A stretch of 64,000 nt of DNA from Bradyrhizobium sp. AUGA SZCCT0176 (GTDB taxonomy: Bacteria; Pseudomonadota; Alphaproteobacteria; Rhizobiales; Xanthobacteraceae): NCBI RefSeq assembly GCF_018130145.1, contig NZ_JAFCMB010000007.1:268032-332031 (forward strand). Direction: 5' to 3'. The notes under the pieces were generated by a model, which was not told the origin of the DNA, searched no databases, and saw nothing but the letters and a program-made list of their open reading frames with translations. Numbering within the stretch: the stretch's first letter is position 1; each line of letters begins with the position of its first letter. The translations under genes and the position numbers were made by a program. Shown here in pieces: positions 8,097 through 16,865 of the stretch.

Positions 8097-9008
8097 CTAT
8101 GCGAGCAGCCCCCTGAGATCGTCGCAGATGAGATCGGCAGCGGCGGCGCTAGCGGGTGAGATCGAGGTGTAACTGAAAAAGCCGTGGTTCAATGTCGGAA
8201 ACTCGCGATAAATCACCGGCACGCCCGCGGCCTTCAAGGCGGCGTGATAGTTCACGCTGTGCTCATAGAGAAAGTCGTACGGGCCGACACCGATGATCGC
8301 AGGCGCGAGGCCTTTGAGATCCGCGAGAATCGGCGATGCGCGCACATCGTTGAGTTTCGCTTCAACGTCGCCGCTGCCGAAGTACGGCTCACGGATGTCC
8401 GGATTGCGGTCCTTGCGCACGTCGAACGCGCCGTAGAGCAGTACCTGGGCAGCGAGTTTGATACCGGCATCGCGGCACTTGACGGCGGTCACGGCCGCGA
8501 AATTGCCGCCGGCGCTGTCGCCGCCGACCGCCAGCGGCTTGCCCGCTCCGCCGAGCCGGTCAAGGTTGGCGTGCGCCCATTTGGCACCTGCGATGGCATC
8601 TTCGACGCCCTGGGGGAAGGGGTGCTCGGGCGCCAGCCGATAATCAACGTTGACGACGACGACGCGCGCGCGATTGGCAAACCGGATCGCATGGGCCTGG
8701 TGGCTGTCGATATCGCCGACGATGTAGCCGCCGCCGTGGAAATAGACGAGCGTGCCAATCGGCGCGCCTTCGACCGGCTGCACGATCTCGATGGTGATGG
8801 GCCCGTTCGGACCCGCAATGCTGGTTCTTTCAAGCTTGCCCGTCGGCAGATTGGGCTTGGGATAGAGAAACGCGCGAATATTGCGCGCCCGTTCGCGGCT
8901 GACCGGGCCATTGCGTCCGGCATACAGATCGGGGATGCCGCTTTCCTTCCACTTGCGCTCTATCTCGGCGATGGCGGGATCGAGTGGCTGTCGGTTCTCT
9001 GTAGTCAT
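8097..9008 (-). CDS. Alpha/beta-hydrolase esterase, hormone-sensitive-lipase family
   Basis: A 303-aa alpha/beta hydrolase of family IV (HSL-like) carboxylesterases. The oxyanion motif HGGG is at residues 91-94, the nucleophile Ser165 in GDSAGG, and the remaining triad candidates are Asp245 (VGPYDFL) and His275 (LNHGFF). No signal peptide is seen, so it should act in the cytoplasm. It is the last gene of the minus-strand run, 22 bases after the ABC binding-protein gene. It may hydrolyse an imported ester, but the substrate is unknown. Confidence 0.85.
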   Translation of the reverse strand: MTTENRQPLDPAIAEIERKWKESGIPDLYAGRNGPVSRERARNIRAFLYPKPNLPTGKLERTSIAGPNGPITIEIVQPVEGAPIGTLVYFHGGGYIVGDIDSHQAHAIRFANRARVVVVNVDYRLAPEHPFPQGVEDAIAGAKWAHANLDRLGGAGKPLAVGGDSAGGNFAAVTAVKCRDAGIKLAAQVLLYGAFDVRKDRNPDIREPYFGSGDVEAKLNDVRASPILADLKGLAPAIIGVGPYDFLYEHSVNYHAALKAAGVPVIYREFPTLNHGFFSYTSISPASAAAADLICDDLRGLLA

Positions 9009-9030
9009 GGTATCTCCGCGGGCAAGAGCG

Positions 9031-10572
9031 TCAGTTTGCAGGTTCGACGTTCGTCAGATCGATCACGACCGATTGGCCGATCGGCGGCGTCTTGATGGCG
9101 TTCGAGGCAAAGTAGGCGACATGTATCGCCGCAACGGGCGCGAGCCACGCGACCTCCACGACGTGGCCATAGACCTTCGTCCAGGCGTCCCCGGCCTGGT
9201 CTACCGGCAGGTTCGAGGCTTCTTCCATCAGCCTGGTCAACGTGTCGTCCGTGTTGGAGTAGTAGTTGAAGCCACCTTTGGCATCGAGCACCTGAAACTT
9301 GGCGAGGTTCGGAATACCCGAGTTCGAGTTGAGGACCGCGGCCGAGAACGCCTTGTTGTCTGCCATGCTCCGCATAACACCAAAGTGCTGGGCTTCGATG
9401 CCCTTGACGGTAATGCCGACCTTGCGAAGCTGGGCGCCGACGGCCTGTTGCAGGAACTGGCTCATGGAGTTGTTGACGTAGGCGACCGTCAGTTCGAATC
9501 CGTTCGGATAGCCCGCAGCCGCGAGTAATTCCTTCGCCTTGGCGGGGTCATAGGGGTAACGCTCCTCGAGCTTGGCGTCGTAGCCGACAAAGCCGCGCGC
9601 CTGCAGTTGCGCCGTCGGCTCGGCAAATTTTCCGAAAAGCGCCTGCGACATCAGCTTGCGGTCGAGCGCATGGTTGATCGCCTGGCGGACGCGCACGTCC
9701 TTGAGATAGGGTTGCGGACCCTCGCCATTGCGATCACTCAGGATAAGTCCGGTCCAACCGACCGGCTCCGACACGATACGTATGGTGGGCGGAAGGTTCG
9801 CCGCATTCGAGTTGGCGGTGAGCGGATCGGAGCTGAGGAGCATCAACTGGCCCGCCTTCATGGCCTGGATGCCGGCGTTCTGATCCTGAAAGACCGAGAT
9901 AACGACCTTGTCCCACTTCACCCTGCTCTTGTCGTAGTAATGCGGGTTTGGAACGTAGGTATAGCTCTTGCCGAGAATGGTCGCCGCTGGATCGATCTTG
10001 TAGGGACCGGCGCCGAATGTTTCCTTGGCGAGACTGTCCGGATTGTCGACGCCTTTGGGGCTGATCAGCATGCCGCCATTCCAATAGGCTTCGAACAGGT
10101 TGACGAGGGCGGGTTGCGGTTCCGACATGTTGATACGGAACTGGTACGGCCCCAGCACGTCGATCGACGTCAGGGTCTTCAGATTGGTCGCGAAGCCGCC
10201 ACCCTTGCCTCGGAAATATTCGATCGATTTCTTTGCAGCTTCCGCCGTGACCGGCTCGCCATCGCTGAATTTAGCGCCCTCGCGCAGCGTGAATGTCACC
10301 GACTTGCTGTCGGGGGACATTTCCCATTTGGTGGCCAGCGCCGGGCGGAACGAGCCGTCCGCGGCGACGCGCACCAGCGGCTCATAGGCCGGTCCGATCG
10401 CCATGCCGGCGCGGCCGTTACCGCTCAGCGCGGGATCGAGGCTGACCGGCACAAAGGCACTGCCAACCGTCAATACTTTCTGCTGTGCGAAGGCACTGCC
10501 CGCCGCGGCGAGCGATGTGGTTGCGAGTATGGCGGCAAGAAAAAGCCGCCGGGCGGCCAATAGATTTTTCAT
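9031..10572 (-). CDS. ABC transporter substrate-binding protein, oligopeptide/nickel type
   Basis: A 513-aa family 5 extracellular solute-binding protein (DppA/OppA/NikA class). The N-terminus is a signal peptide ending near SAFAQQ, followed by ALATKWEMSPDSKSVTFTLREGAKFSDGEPVTA in the mature part, typical of the class. The ATG at 10570-10572 has a strong GGAGGAAA site and overlaps the stop of the upstream ATPase gene by 4 bases. The class binds peptides, nickel, opines, or glycoside and aromatic conjugates; the neighbouring esterases suggest a plant-derived ester or conjugate, which is inference. Confidence 0.87.
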   Translation of the reverse strand: MKNLLAARRLFLAAILATTSLAAAGSAFAQQKVLTVGSAFVPVSLDPALSGNGRAGMAIGPAYEPLVRVAADGSFRPALATKWEMSPDSKSVTFTLREGAKFSDGEPVTAEAAKKSIEYFRGKGGGFATNLKTLTSIDVLGPYQFRINMSEPQPALVNLFEAYWNGGMLISPKGVDNPDSLAKETFGAGPYKIDPAATILGKSYTYVPNPHYYDKSRVKWDKVVISVFQDQNAGIQAMKAGQLMLLSSDPLTANSNAANLPPTIRIVSEPVGWTGLILSDRNGEGPQPYLKDVRVRQAINHALDRKLMSQALFGKFAEPTAQLQARGFVGYDAKLEERYPYDPAKAKELLAAAGYPNGFELTVAYVNNSMSQFLQQAVGAQLRKVGITVKGIEAQHFGVMRSMADNKAFSAAVLNSNSGIPNLAKFQVLDAKGGFNYYSNTDDTLTRLMEEASNLPVDQAGDAWTKVYGHVVEVAWLAPVAAIHVAYFASNAIKTPPIGQSVVIDLTNVEPAN

Positions 10573-11423
10573 AAGTGGTTTCCTCCAGCCTCGGATGCAA
10601 TCATTTCTTTTTGACGGCGCCACGCCTCGCGACGCTGGCGTTGTTCCTTCGGATTCGGAACGGGCGCGGCCGACAGCAGTGCCCGTGTATACGAATGCTG
10701 AGGTGCCTCGTGGACGGCCTGAGAATCCCCGTGCTCTACGATCTCACCCTTGTAAAGCACGACGGTGCGGTGAGACACGTGCCGCACGACTGTCAAGTCG
10801 TGGGAGATGAACAAGAGCGACAGACCCATGCTCTTCTGCAATTCGCTGAGAAGGTTCAGGACCTGCGCCTGGACCGAGAGATCGAGCGCGCTGACCGGCT
10901 CGTCGCAGACGACAAGGCGCGGACGGGCAATGACCGCGCGCGCAATCGCGATGCGCTGTCGCTGGCCGCCGGAAAACTGCGCGGGATAACGCGTGGCGGC
11001 GTCGGTCGGCATCCCGACGCGGTTCAGAACGTCGCTGATGCGGGCGTCACGCTCAGTGCGCGACAGTGCACGGTCCATCAGCAGGGGTTCTGCCAGCGTG
11101 TCGCCGATCGTGCGCGTCGGATTGAGCGAGCCGTATGGGTCCTGGAACACCACCTGGATCTCGCGCGCCAGATCTCGGCGCCGGCGCCGCGACGCATGCG
11201 TGATGTCCTCGCCGTCGAACATGACACGCCCCGACGTGGCCGGAGCCAGGCCGAGGATGACGCGGCCGATCGTCGTTTTGCCGGAGCCGGACTCGCCGAC
11301 GAGCCCGACCGTTTCGCCGGCCATCACGTCGAAGGACACACCATTGAGGGCACGAAAAACCCGCGCGCTGCGCTGCGCGAAATGAACGTGCAGGTCCGAA
11401 ATGCTGAGAAGCGGTCCGCTCAT
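10569..11423 (-). CDS. Oligopeptide-type ABC transporter ATP-binding protein (OppF/DppF)
   Basis: A 284-aa ABC ATPase with Walker A GESGSGKTT, Q-loop VVFQDPYGSLNP, signature FSGGQRQRIAIARA, Walker B LVVCDEPVSALD and the C-terminal oligopeptide-transporter extension (HSYTRALLSAAPVPNP). It energises the importer formed with DppB and the fused DppC-DppD protein. The ATG at 11421-11423 overlaps the stop of the fusion gene, indicating translational coupling; the longer open frame upstream lies within that gene and is rejected. Confidence 0.9.
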   Translation of the reverse strand: MSGPLLSISDLHVHFAQRSARVFRALNGVSFDVMAGETVGLVGESGSGKTTIGRVILGLAPATSGRVMFDGEDITHASRRRRRDLAREIQVVFQDPYGSLNPTRTIGDTLAEPLLMDRALSRTERDARISDVLNRVGMPTDAATRYPAQFSGGQRQRIAIARAVIARPRLVVCDEPVSALDLSVQAQVLNLLSELQKSMGLSLLFISHDLTVVRHVSHRTVVLYKGEIVEHGDSQAVHEAPQHSYTRALLSAAPVPNPKEQRQRREAWRRQKEMIASEAGGNHL

Positions 11424-13231
11424 CCCACACCTTCCTGAATCGATCGCAGCGTCTCTTCGATCGTCGGCAGCGGTTCGCCCGGCTTTGCCCCATGCGGATT
11501 GGCTTTCAGCAAAGCCGCGGTATAGGGATGGCTTGGCCTCTCGAACAGATCGACGACGCTTGCGGTCTCGAGCGCGCGGCCCTGATAGAGCACCATCGCC
11601 CGGTCGCAGAGATCCGCCACAACACCCCAATCATGGGTCACAATTATCACCGCCATGTTGCGCGAAGCGCTGAGGGCGCGGAGCAGTTCGAGGATCTCGG
11701 CCTGCACCGTGACGTCGAGCGCCGTCGTTGGCTCGTCCGCAAGCAGGATCCTGGGCTCTGCCGCCAGAGCCCGCGCGATACCAACCCGCTGGGCCATGCC
11801 GCCCGATATCTGGTGCGGGTAGCGACGGGCGACTTCTTCAGGGTTGGTAATTTTGACTTGATGCAACAATGCGATGATCTGCTTTTCGATATCCGCCCTG
11901 GACCCGCCCTTGTGCACCCGGATTACCTCGGCGAGGTGATGACCTACCGTGAAACACGGATCGAGCGCGGCCATAGGCTCCTGGAAGATCATGCCTATTG
12001 TGCCGCCGCGCAGCGCCTCGAGCTGGCGTTGGTTGCCGAGATCGATGGTCGTGCCATCCAGGCTCATGCGACCGGACGTCATGCGCGTTCCTGCCGGCAG
12101 CAGGCCAAGCATCGACATCACGGTCAGCGTCTTGCCGCTGCCGCTTTCGCCGACAATCCCGAGCGTTTCTGCGTTGGCAAGATCGAGATTGACGTGGTCG
12201 ACCAGCGTGCGTGCACTTTCACCTTGACCGCTCACAATGGTCAGATCGCGCAGCGCGAGGATCGTGTGGGCCGGCGCATCGGTAATCGGCTCGGGTACTC
12301 GCACCTGTAGCGTGTGCCGATGCGCGGCTGCGGCCCAGGTCTCGACCGCCGTGTCGCGGAGGCTGTCGCCAAGCAGCCCGAAACTGAGAATTGTCAGCGC
12401 CAGCACGCTACCGGTCGGAAGCAGCAGCCAGGGAAAGTCGTTGATCGATGCGGAGGCCTCAAACACCATGCCGCCCCAACTCGGCGCAGGTGGTGGAACA
12501 CCGAGGCCCAGGAAGTTTATGCCGGTCTGGATAACAACCGTGATGCACGCGAAGAGGGCGAGTTGAACGACCACCGGGCCAAAAATGCGGGGCAGTATGT
12601 GCGTCAGGATGATACGCGCATCGCCAAGGCCAGAGATTCGAGCGGCGGCGATGTAGAGTTCCTCGCGGACGCCGAGCACCACGCTGCGCACGACGCGCGA
12701 CACACCGGCCGAGCCAAGAATACCGAGCGTGACCATGGCTGCGGACATCGACTGGCCGAAGATGCTCAATACGGACAACAGCACCACAATGACGGGAATG
12801 GCCTGCAGGAGGCTGACATATTGTACGACGAGGCGATCCCACCAACCGCCGAAATAACCGGCGCTGAGGCCGAGCAGCACGCCGATCAGGCTGACGACCG
12901 CCAGCGCCTGAACGACGCCGACAAGGCTGGGGGTCGTACCGTGCAGCAGGCGGCTCAGAACATCACGTCCGAGCGCGTCGGTCCCCAGCAGATGCTCCGC
13001 GCTCGGCAGCTGTTTGATGGCGAGCAGATCCTGATCGAGCGGGTCATAGCTCGAGATCTGGCCGGCGAACAGACCGCCGACCACGACAATTGCGATCCAG
13101 ATCAGCGCAAGGAGCGCAAGTGGACGACCGAGCAGCCTCGCGAGGAAACGGGCCGGCCTGGGCAATGCTTTTGGCACCCGCAGGGTTTCGAGCGCTAGCG
13201 CGCCAGCGATCGGAGACTGGCCTTGCGTCAT
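11420..13231 (-). CDS. Fused oligopeptide-type ABC permease (DppC) and ATPase (DppD)
   Basis: A 603-aa fusion. Residues about 1-290 are a DppC-type permease with a cytoplasmic N-terminus, a first helix near LALLALIWIAIVVVGGLFAG and the coupling-loop motif EELYIAAARISGLGDARIILTHILP. A linker near 290-325 leads to a DppD-type ATPase with Walker A GESGSGKT, Q-loop MIFQEPMAALDP, signature ISGGMAQRVGIARAL and Walker B ILLADEPTTALD. Usually these are two genes. No frameshift or internal stop marks the join. It overlaps dppB and dppF by 4 bases on each side, so the complex would be DppB + DppCD + DppF + binding protein. Confidence 0.9.
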   Translation of the reverse strand: MTQGQSPIAGALALETLRVPKALPRPARFLARLLGRPLALLALIWIAIVVVGGLFAGQISSYDPLDQDLLAIKQLPSAEHLLGTDALGRDVLSRLLHGTTPSLVGVVQALAVVSLIGVLLGLSAGYFGGWWDRLVVQYVSLLQAIPVIVVLLSVLSIFGQSMSAAMVTLGILGSAGVSRVVRSVVLGVREELYIAAARISGLGDARIILTHILPRIFGPVVVQLALFACITVVIQTGINFLGLGVPPPAPSWGGMVFEASASINDFPWLLLPTGSVLALTILSFGLLGDSLRDTAVETWAAAAHRHTLQVRVPEPITDAPAHTILALRDLTIVSGQGESARTLVDHVNLDLANAETLGIVGESGSGKTLTVMSMLGLLPAGTRMTSGRMSLDGTTIDLGNQRQLEALRGGTIGMIFQEPMAALDPCFTVGHHLAEVIRVHKGGSRADIEKQIIALLHQVKITNPEEVARRYPHQISGGMAQRVGIARALAAEPRILLADEPTTALDVTVQAEILELLRALSASRNMAVIIVTHDWGVVADLCDRAMVLYQGRALETASVVDLFERPSHPYTAALLKANPHGAKPGEPLPTIEETLRSIQEGVG

Positions 13232-14169
13232 GACAGCCGTACCCGCGGATTGAGCCAGCCGTAACTGAGGTCGACTAGCAGGTTGATCGCGACCGCGAGC
13301 AAACCGAAATAGAGCGTGGCGCCTTGCAGGACCGCTATGTCGTTCTGCTGCGCGGCGTCGACGGCCAGACTGCCGAGGCCCGGAAGTACGAACACGCGCT
13401 CGACGAATACCGTTCCCGAAATGGCGCCGATCATGACGAGTCCGAGGACAGTGATGACCGGTAACGCTGCATTGCGCAGAGCGTGTTTCCAGATGATCGA
13501 GCCCTCGGGCACGCCGCTTGCCCGCAAGGCTCGGATAAAATCACGGCGCAGCACGTCATTCATGCCGTCGCGGGTCTGCTTGGCGATGTTGGCGATCGGC
13601 AGGAATGAGACTGAAAGGATTGGCAAGACCAGGCTGGCCAGCCAGCCGGCGGGATCCTGCGAAAACATCACGTAGCCGGTCGCGGGGAGCCAACGCAGCC
13701 AGACCGCGAACACCATGATGAAGAGCAGCGCGGCCAGGAACGACGGCATCATCAATCCGACGAGCGACAAGACGTCAATCGCCTTGCCGATCCAGCCACC
13801 ACGAAGCGCACTCAATACGCCGAACAGGAGCCCAAGCGACACACAGACCAGCATGACGCCGGTCATGATCGACAGCGTAACCCCAAGGCGTGGGTTGAGC
13901 ATCGACAAGACGCGTTCCTTGGTAAGGTATGACGCGCCGAGATCGCCGCTCAAGGCGTTGCCGAGCCACGATGCATATTGAATCAAGATCGACCGATCGA
14001 GCCCCAAATCGTGGCGAAGTGCGAGGTACTGCTCCTGCGTACCGTCGGCTCCCAATATCGTCCGCGCGAGGTCGCTGGGCGACAGGCTGTTCAGGACAAA
14101 CGACACCAGCGTGACGATCAGCAGCAGCGGCACCGACAACAGGAGCCGGGTTCGAATTGTCGCCAGCAT
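13228..14169 (-). CDS. Oligopeptide-type ABC transporter permease (DppB)
   Basis: A 313-aa inner-membrane permease of the DppB/OppB type with about six helices, the N-terminal motif FVLNSLSPSDLARTILG, and the conserved stretch TRDGMNDVLRRDFIRALRASGVPEGSIIWKHALRNAALPV. It is the membrane partner of the DppC half of the downstream fusion. The ATG at 14167-14169 follows GGGAGGGG; an upstream in-frame start adds 18 residues with no better site. It starts 66 bases after the tannase-family stop and probably belongs to the same transcript. Confidence 0.9.
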   Translation of the reverse strand: MLATIRTRLLLSVPLLLIVTLVSFVLNSLSPSDLARTILGADGTQEQYLALRHDLGLDRSILIQYASWLGNALSGDLGASYLTKERVLSMLNPRLGVTLSIMTGVMLVCVSLGLLFGVLSALRGGWIGKAIDVLSLVGLMMPSFLAALLFIMVFAVWLRWLPATGYVMFSQDPAGWLASLVLPILSVSFLPIANIAKQTRDGMNDVLRRDFIRALRASGVPEGSIIWKHALRNAALPVITVLGLVMIGAISGTVFVERVFVLPGLGSLAVDAAQQNDIAVLQGATLYFGLLAVAINLLVDLSYGWLNPRVRLS

Positions 14170-14235
14170 TTCCCCTCCCAACAAGGCCGATCTGTCGTCA
14201 GCCGCCTGCCTTAGCAATATCAATCCTGCGCTAGA

Positions 14236-16065
14236 CTAGCGGCAGCCGAAACTCGTGGCCTGCGTTACCGGCCCGCTGCCGTTCCAGGTCGTTTTCAGCG
14301 GATAGACGCAGATCGGATAGCTGATGCTCTTGTCGCGCGAGGTCAGCAGGATGTCGCCGGGCGCTTCGCCCTTCTCGACCCAATCGACCAGCGCGGTGAA
14401 GAACTGGTCCTGCTCGCGCGTCGGCGTCTGGTTGGCATTGCCGGGCAGTTTCGGCATTGGCACGGTGTCGTTCTTGCCGCCGACCGTGTAGGCCCGGCCC
14501 TGCGAGGAGTGCGCGGCGCCCGGCACCAGATACATCCGCATGAACTTCGCCACCTCGGCGTGCCCGCCCATCGCGGCCAGCACGCGCTCATGGTAGTTGA
14601 CGTTGCCGGCGGGCGGGATCGCATCGTCGACGAGGCCGGTCCAGATCACCACCTTGCGGCCGAGGTCGCGCAGTTTTGCCAGGTCAGCCTTATCGGTGAT
14701 GAGGTTGCTGAACAGCGTCGGCTGCAGCGCGACGTTCTTGCCGACGGCATCGGCCAATCCGGCATAATCGAGTTCGAGCCATTTGTTGCGCACGGCTGTC
14801 GAAGCGTTGGTGATCGGTACCGCCGAGGTCGCGCTGGCGTCGGCGGCATAGCTGACATCCTGCATCGCCTGGGCCACGCTGTCAGCGCCGGCGCTGGTGA
14901 TCTGACCGCCGATGCCGGTCCCGCGGGTGAACGCCCACCAGACCTGCTTGGGGCCGAGCGACTTGCCGCTCCGGCTGTCTGATGTCTGGGCGGCGTCAAA
15001 ACTGCCATCCGGCGTGGCGCCGTACCAGATCCGGTTCAGCGCCATCGCCTCCTTTGCGCTCATGCAGGTCGCGGCATCCGGATTGCTGCCGGTCACGCCC
15101 TCGCCGGTCGCACCGGCACACAGCGCCGCGGCGTCGCGTGCGGGGTTGTAGTTGCAGGCAAAGGGATCGAGCAGGAAGCCGAGCCCGGCGGTGTCGCAGG
15201 CGGCGACGGCGCGCTGGTTGGCGGCGGCGACCTTGGCGGCGAATGCCTTCGCCGCGTCCTTGTTCACGGCCGTGAAGCCCAGTTCGGTCTTCATCACGAT
15301 CTGCGGATACAACCCGGACGTTCCGAACTTTGCGATATTCGGCGCGGGCTGGGCGATCAAATAGCCATCGTAGAGTTCAGGGTACTCCTGGAAGACCTTC
15401 ATGCCCTGCCGGCCGCCCTGGGAATGGCCGTCGTAGTAAGTGTATTTGGGCGCCTTGCCATAATAGAGGCTGGCCAGCGCCTTGGTCTTGTTGGCCTGCT
15501 CCACCATCGCGCGCACCGAGAAGTCGCGCAGCGACTCGGTATTGAGCTTGCCGTCGGAGAGGAATGTGAACGAGCCGTCCTGGTACCAGGGCTGCCCGGC
15601 ATCGGTGGTGCCCGACGCATAGCCGATATTGGCGTTGACGATGGCCGGAACCTTGCTGCCGATCTGATCGGCATAGCGATGTCCGCCGCCGACCCATCCC
15701 CCGCCGCCATAATTGCGGATGCGCTCGTTCCAGTTGGCAGGCGCCGGTAGCCAGACCTCGATGCCGATGCCCTCGGAGTACGAGCGCGCGGTCTTGTCCT
15801 TTTCCGCGGTGGCGCCGGGGCCCACCAGCAGTTTCACCAGGCAGAGGTCCGCCGCCGCCGTCACCGGCTGCGGCGCATCGGGCGCCTTTAGTTCCTCGCC
15901 CTTCTTCACCTGGCGAACCGCCACGACCGTGGTGTCGGCGTCGGGCTTGAAGGCCGTCTTGATGCCATCGTCGCATGGAAGTTGCTGCGCCAAGGCCGGC
16001 GTTATCTGGCTGCAGGCGGCCAGCAGCAGGACCGCCCAAATGCGCTTGCCCGGTGTGATCGACAT
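14236..16065 (-). CDS. Tannase/feruloyl-esterase family protein, exported
   Basis: A 609-aa tannase-family alpha/beta hydrolase with an N-terminal export signal. LLLAACS contains a lipobox (LAAC, Cys18) and a Sec site ALA-QQ follows at residue 26, so it is periplasmic or a lipoprotein. The nucleophile motif is GHSQGG (Ser215), the acid is Asp480 or Asp481 (GLVDDAIPP) and the base is His519 (PGAAHSSQG). Characterised tannases and feruloyl esterases have Cys directly before Ser and directly after His, forming a disulfide; here these positions are His214 and Ser520. Family members split gallate, ferulate or chlorogenate esters. Neighbouring importers and quinate genes fit such a role; the exact substrate is unknown. 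Confidence 0.85.
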   Translation of the reverse strand: MSITPGKRIWAVLLLAACSQITPALAQQLPCDDGIKTAFKPDADTTVVAVRQVKKGEELKAPDAPQPVTAAADLCLVKLLVGPGATAEKDKTARSYSEGIGIEVWLPAPANWNERIRNYGGGGWVGGGHRYADQIGSKVPAIVNANIGYASGTTDAGQPWYQDGSFTFLSDGKLNTESLRDFSVRAMVEQANKTKALASLYYGKAPKYTYYDGHSQGGRQGMKVFQEYPELYDGYLIAQPAPNIAKFGTSGLYPQIVMKTELGFTAVNKDAAKAFAAKVAAANQRAVAACDTAGLGFLLDPFACNYNPARDAAALCAGATGEGVTGSNPDAATCMSAKEAMALNRIWYGATPDGSFDAAQTSDSRSGKSLGPKQVWWAFTRGTGIGGQITSAGADSVAQAMQDVSYAADASATSAVPITNASTAVRNKWLELDYAGLADAVGKNVALQPTLFSNLITDKADLAKLRDLGRKVVIWTGLVDDAIPPAGNVNYHERVLAAMGGHAEVAKFMRMYLVPGAAHSSQGRAYTVGGKNDTVPMPKLPGNANQTPTREQDQFFTALVDWVEKGEAPGDILLTSRDKSISYPICVYPLKTTWNGSGPVTQATSFGCR

Positions 16066-16102
16066 CGTTTTCGCTCCCCGTGATTTTTGTGTCGTTATCG
16101 CT

Positions 16103-16843
16103 TTATGCGGATGGCTGATCGATCGCGCCGCCGAGAAAGAGCTGGCCGACGCGGGGATTGCTGAGCACCTTGTCGGCCCTGTCCACCAGACGGGTCTGGC
16201 CGAGCTCGAGCACGATGCCGTAATCGGAGATCTCGAGCGCCGAGCGCGCGTTCTGTTCGATCAGCAGGATGGAAACGCCGCGATCGCGCAATTCCTGCAA
16301 AATGCCGAAAGTCTGCCGGATCAACAGCGGCGAGAGCCCGATCGACGGCTCGTCGACCAGCATCAGTTGCGGATTGAGCAACAGCCCGCGCGCGATTTCG
16401 AGTTGCTTCTGTTCGCCGCCCGACAGCGTCGACGCCTGTTGCGTCGCCTTCCGGCGCAGCACGGGGAATTGATCGAGCGCCGCTTCAATGCGTGCCGGCA
16501 AGTCCGGAATATCGCGCCCCGCGACCACCGCGCCGAGCTCGATATTGTGGCGCACCGACAATTCCGGGAAGATATTGCGGCCCTGCGGCACGTAGCAGAT
16601 GCCTGATGTCAGCAGTTCGCGCTGGCTGAGGCCGGTGACGTCGCGGCCCTTGAACACGATCTTGCCTTCGCGCAGTTTCAGCAGGCCGAAGATCGCCTTG
16701 AACACGGTGGATTTTCCGGCGCCGTTCGGCCCGATCACCGTGGTGATGGTGCCTGCCGGCACCGAAAAACTTGTGCCGTTGAGGATGGTCATCTTGCCGT
16801 AGCCGCCGACCAGGCCTTTAACGTCGAGGATGGGTTCGCTCAT
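16103..16843 (-). CDS. livF: Branched-chain-type ABC transporter ATPase LivF
   Basis: A 246-aa LivF-type ATPase: Walker A GPNGAGKST, signature LSGGEQKQ, Walker B LMLVDEPSIGLSP and H-loop region LLIEQNARSALEISD. The ATG at 16841-16843 has GAGGGAAC upstream. It is the last gene of a livK-livH-livM-livG-livF cluster, 22 bases after livG, and the tannase-family gene follows 37 bases later. HAAT-family importers carry amino acids but also aromatic acids such as hydroxybenzoates or protocatechuate in soil bacteria; the context suggests an aromatic or alicyclic acid. Confidence 0.9.
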   Translation of the reverse strand: MSEPILDVKGLVGGYGKMTILNGTSFSVPAGTITTVIGPNGAGKSTVFKAIFGLLKLREGKIVFKGRDVTGLSQRELLTSGICYVPQGRNIFPELSVRHNIELGAVVAGRDIPDLPARIEAALDQFPVLRRKATQQASTLSGGEQKQLEIARGLLLNPQLMLVDEPSIGLSPLLIRQTFGILQELRDRGVSILLIEQNARSALEISDYGIVLELGQTRLVDRADKVLSNPRVGQLFLGGAIDQPSA

Positions 16844-16865
16844 CTGTGTTCCCTCACCCACCGGT

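Noticed and set aside
9481..9510. A GTTCGAATCC string resembling a tRNA T-arm
   Set aside because: It lies inside the binding-protein coding sequence and no acceptor or anticodon stem can be formed around it.
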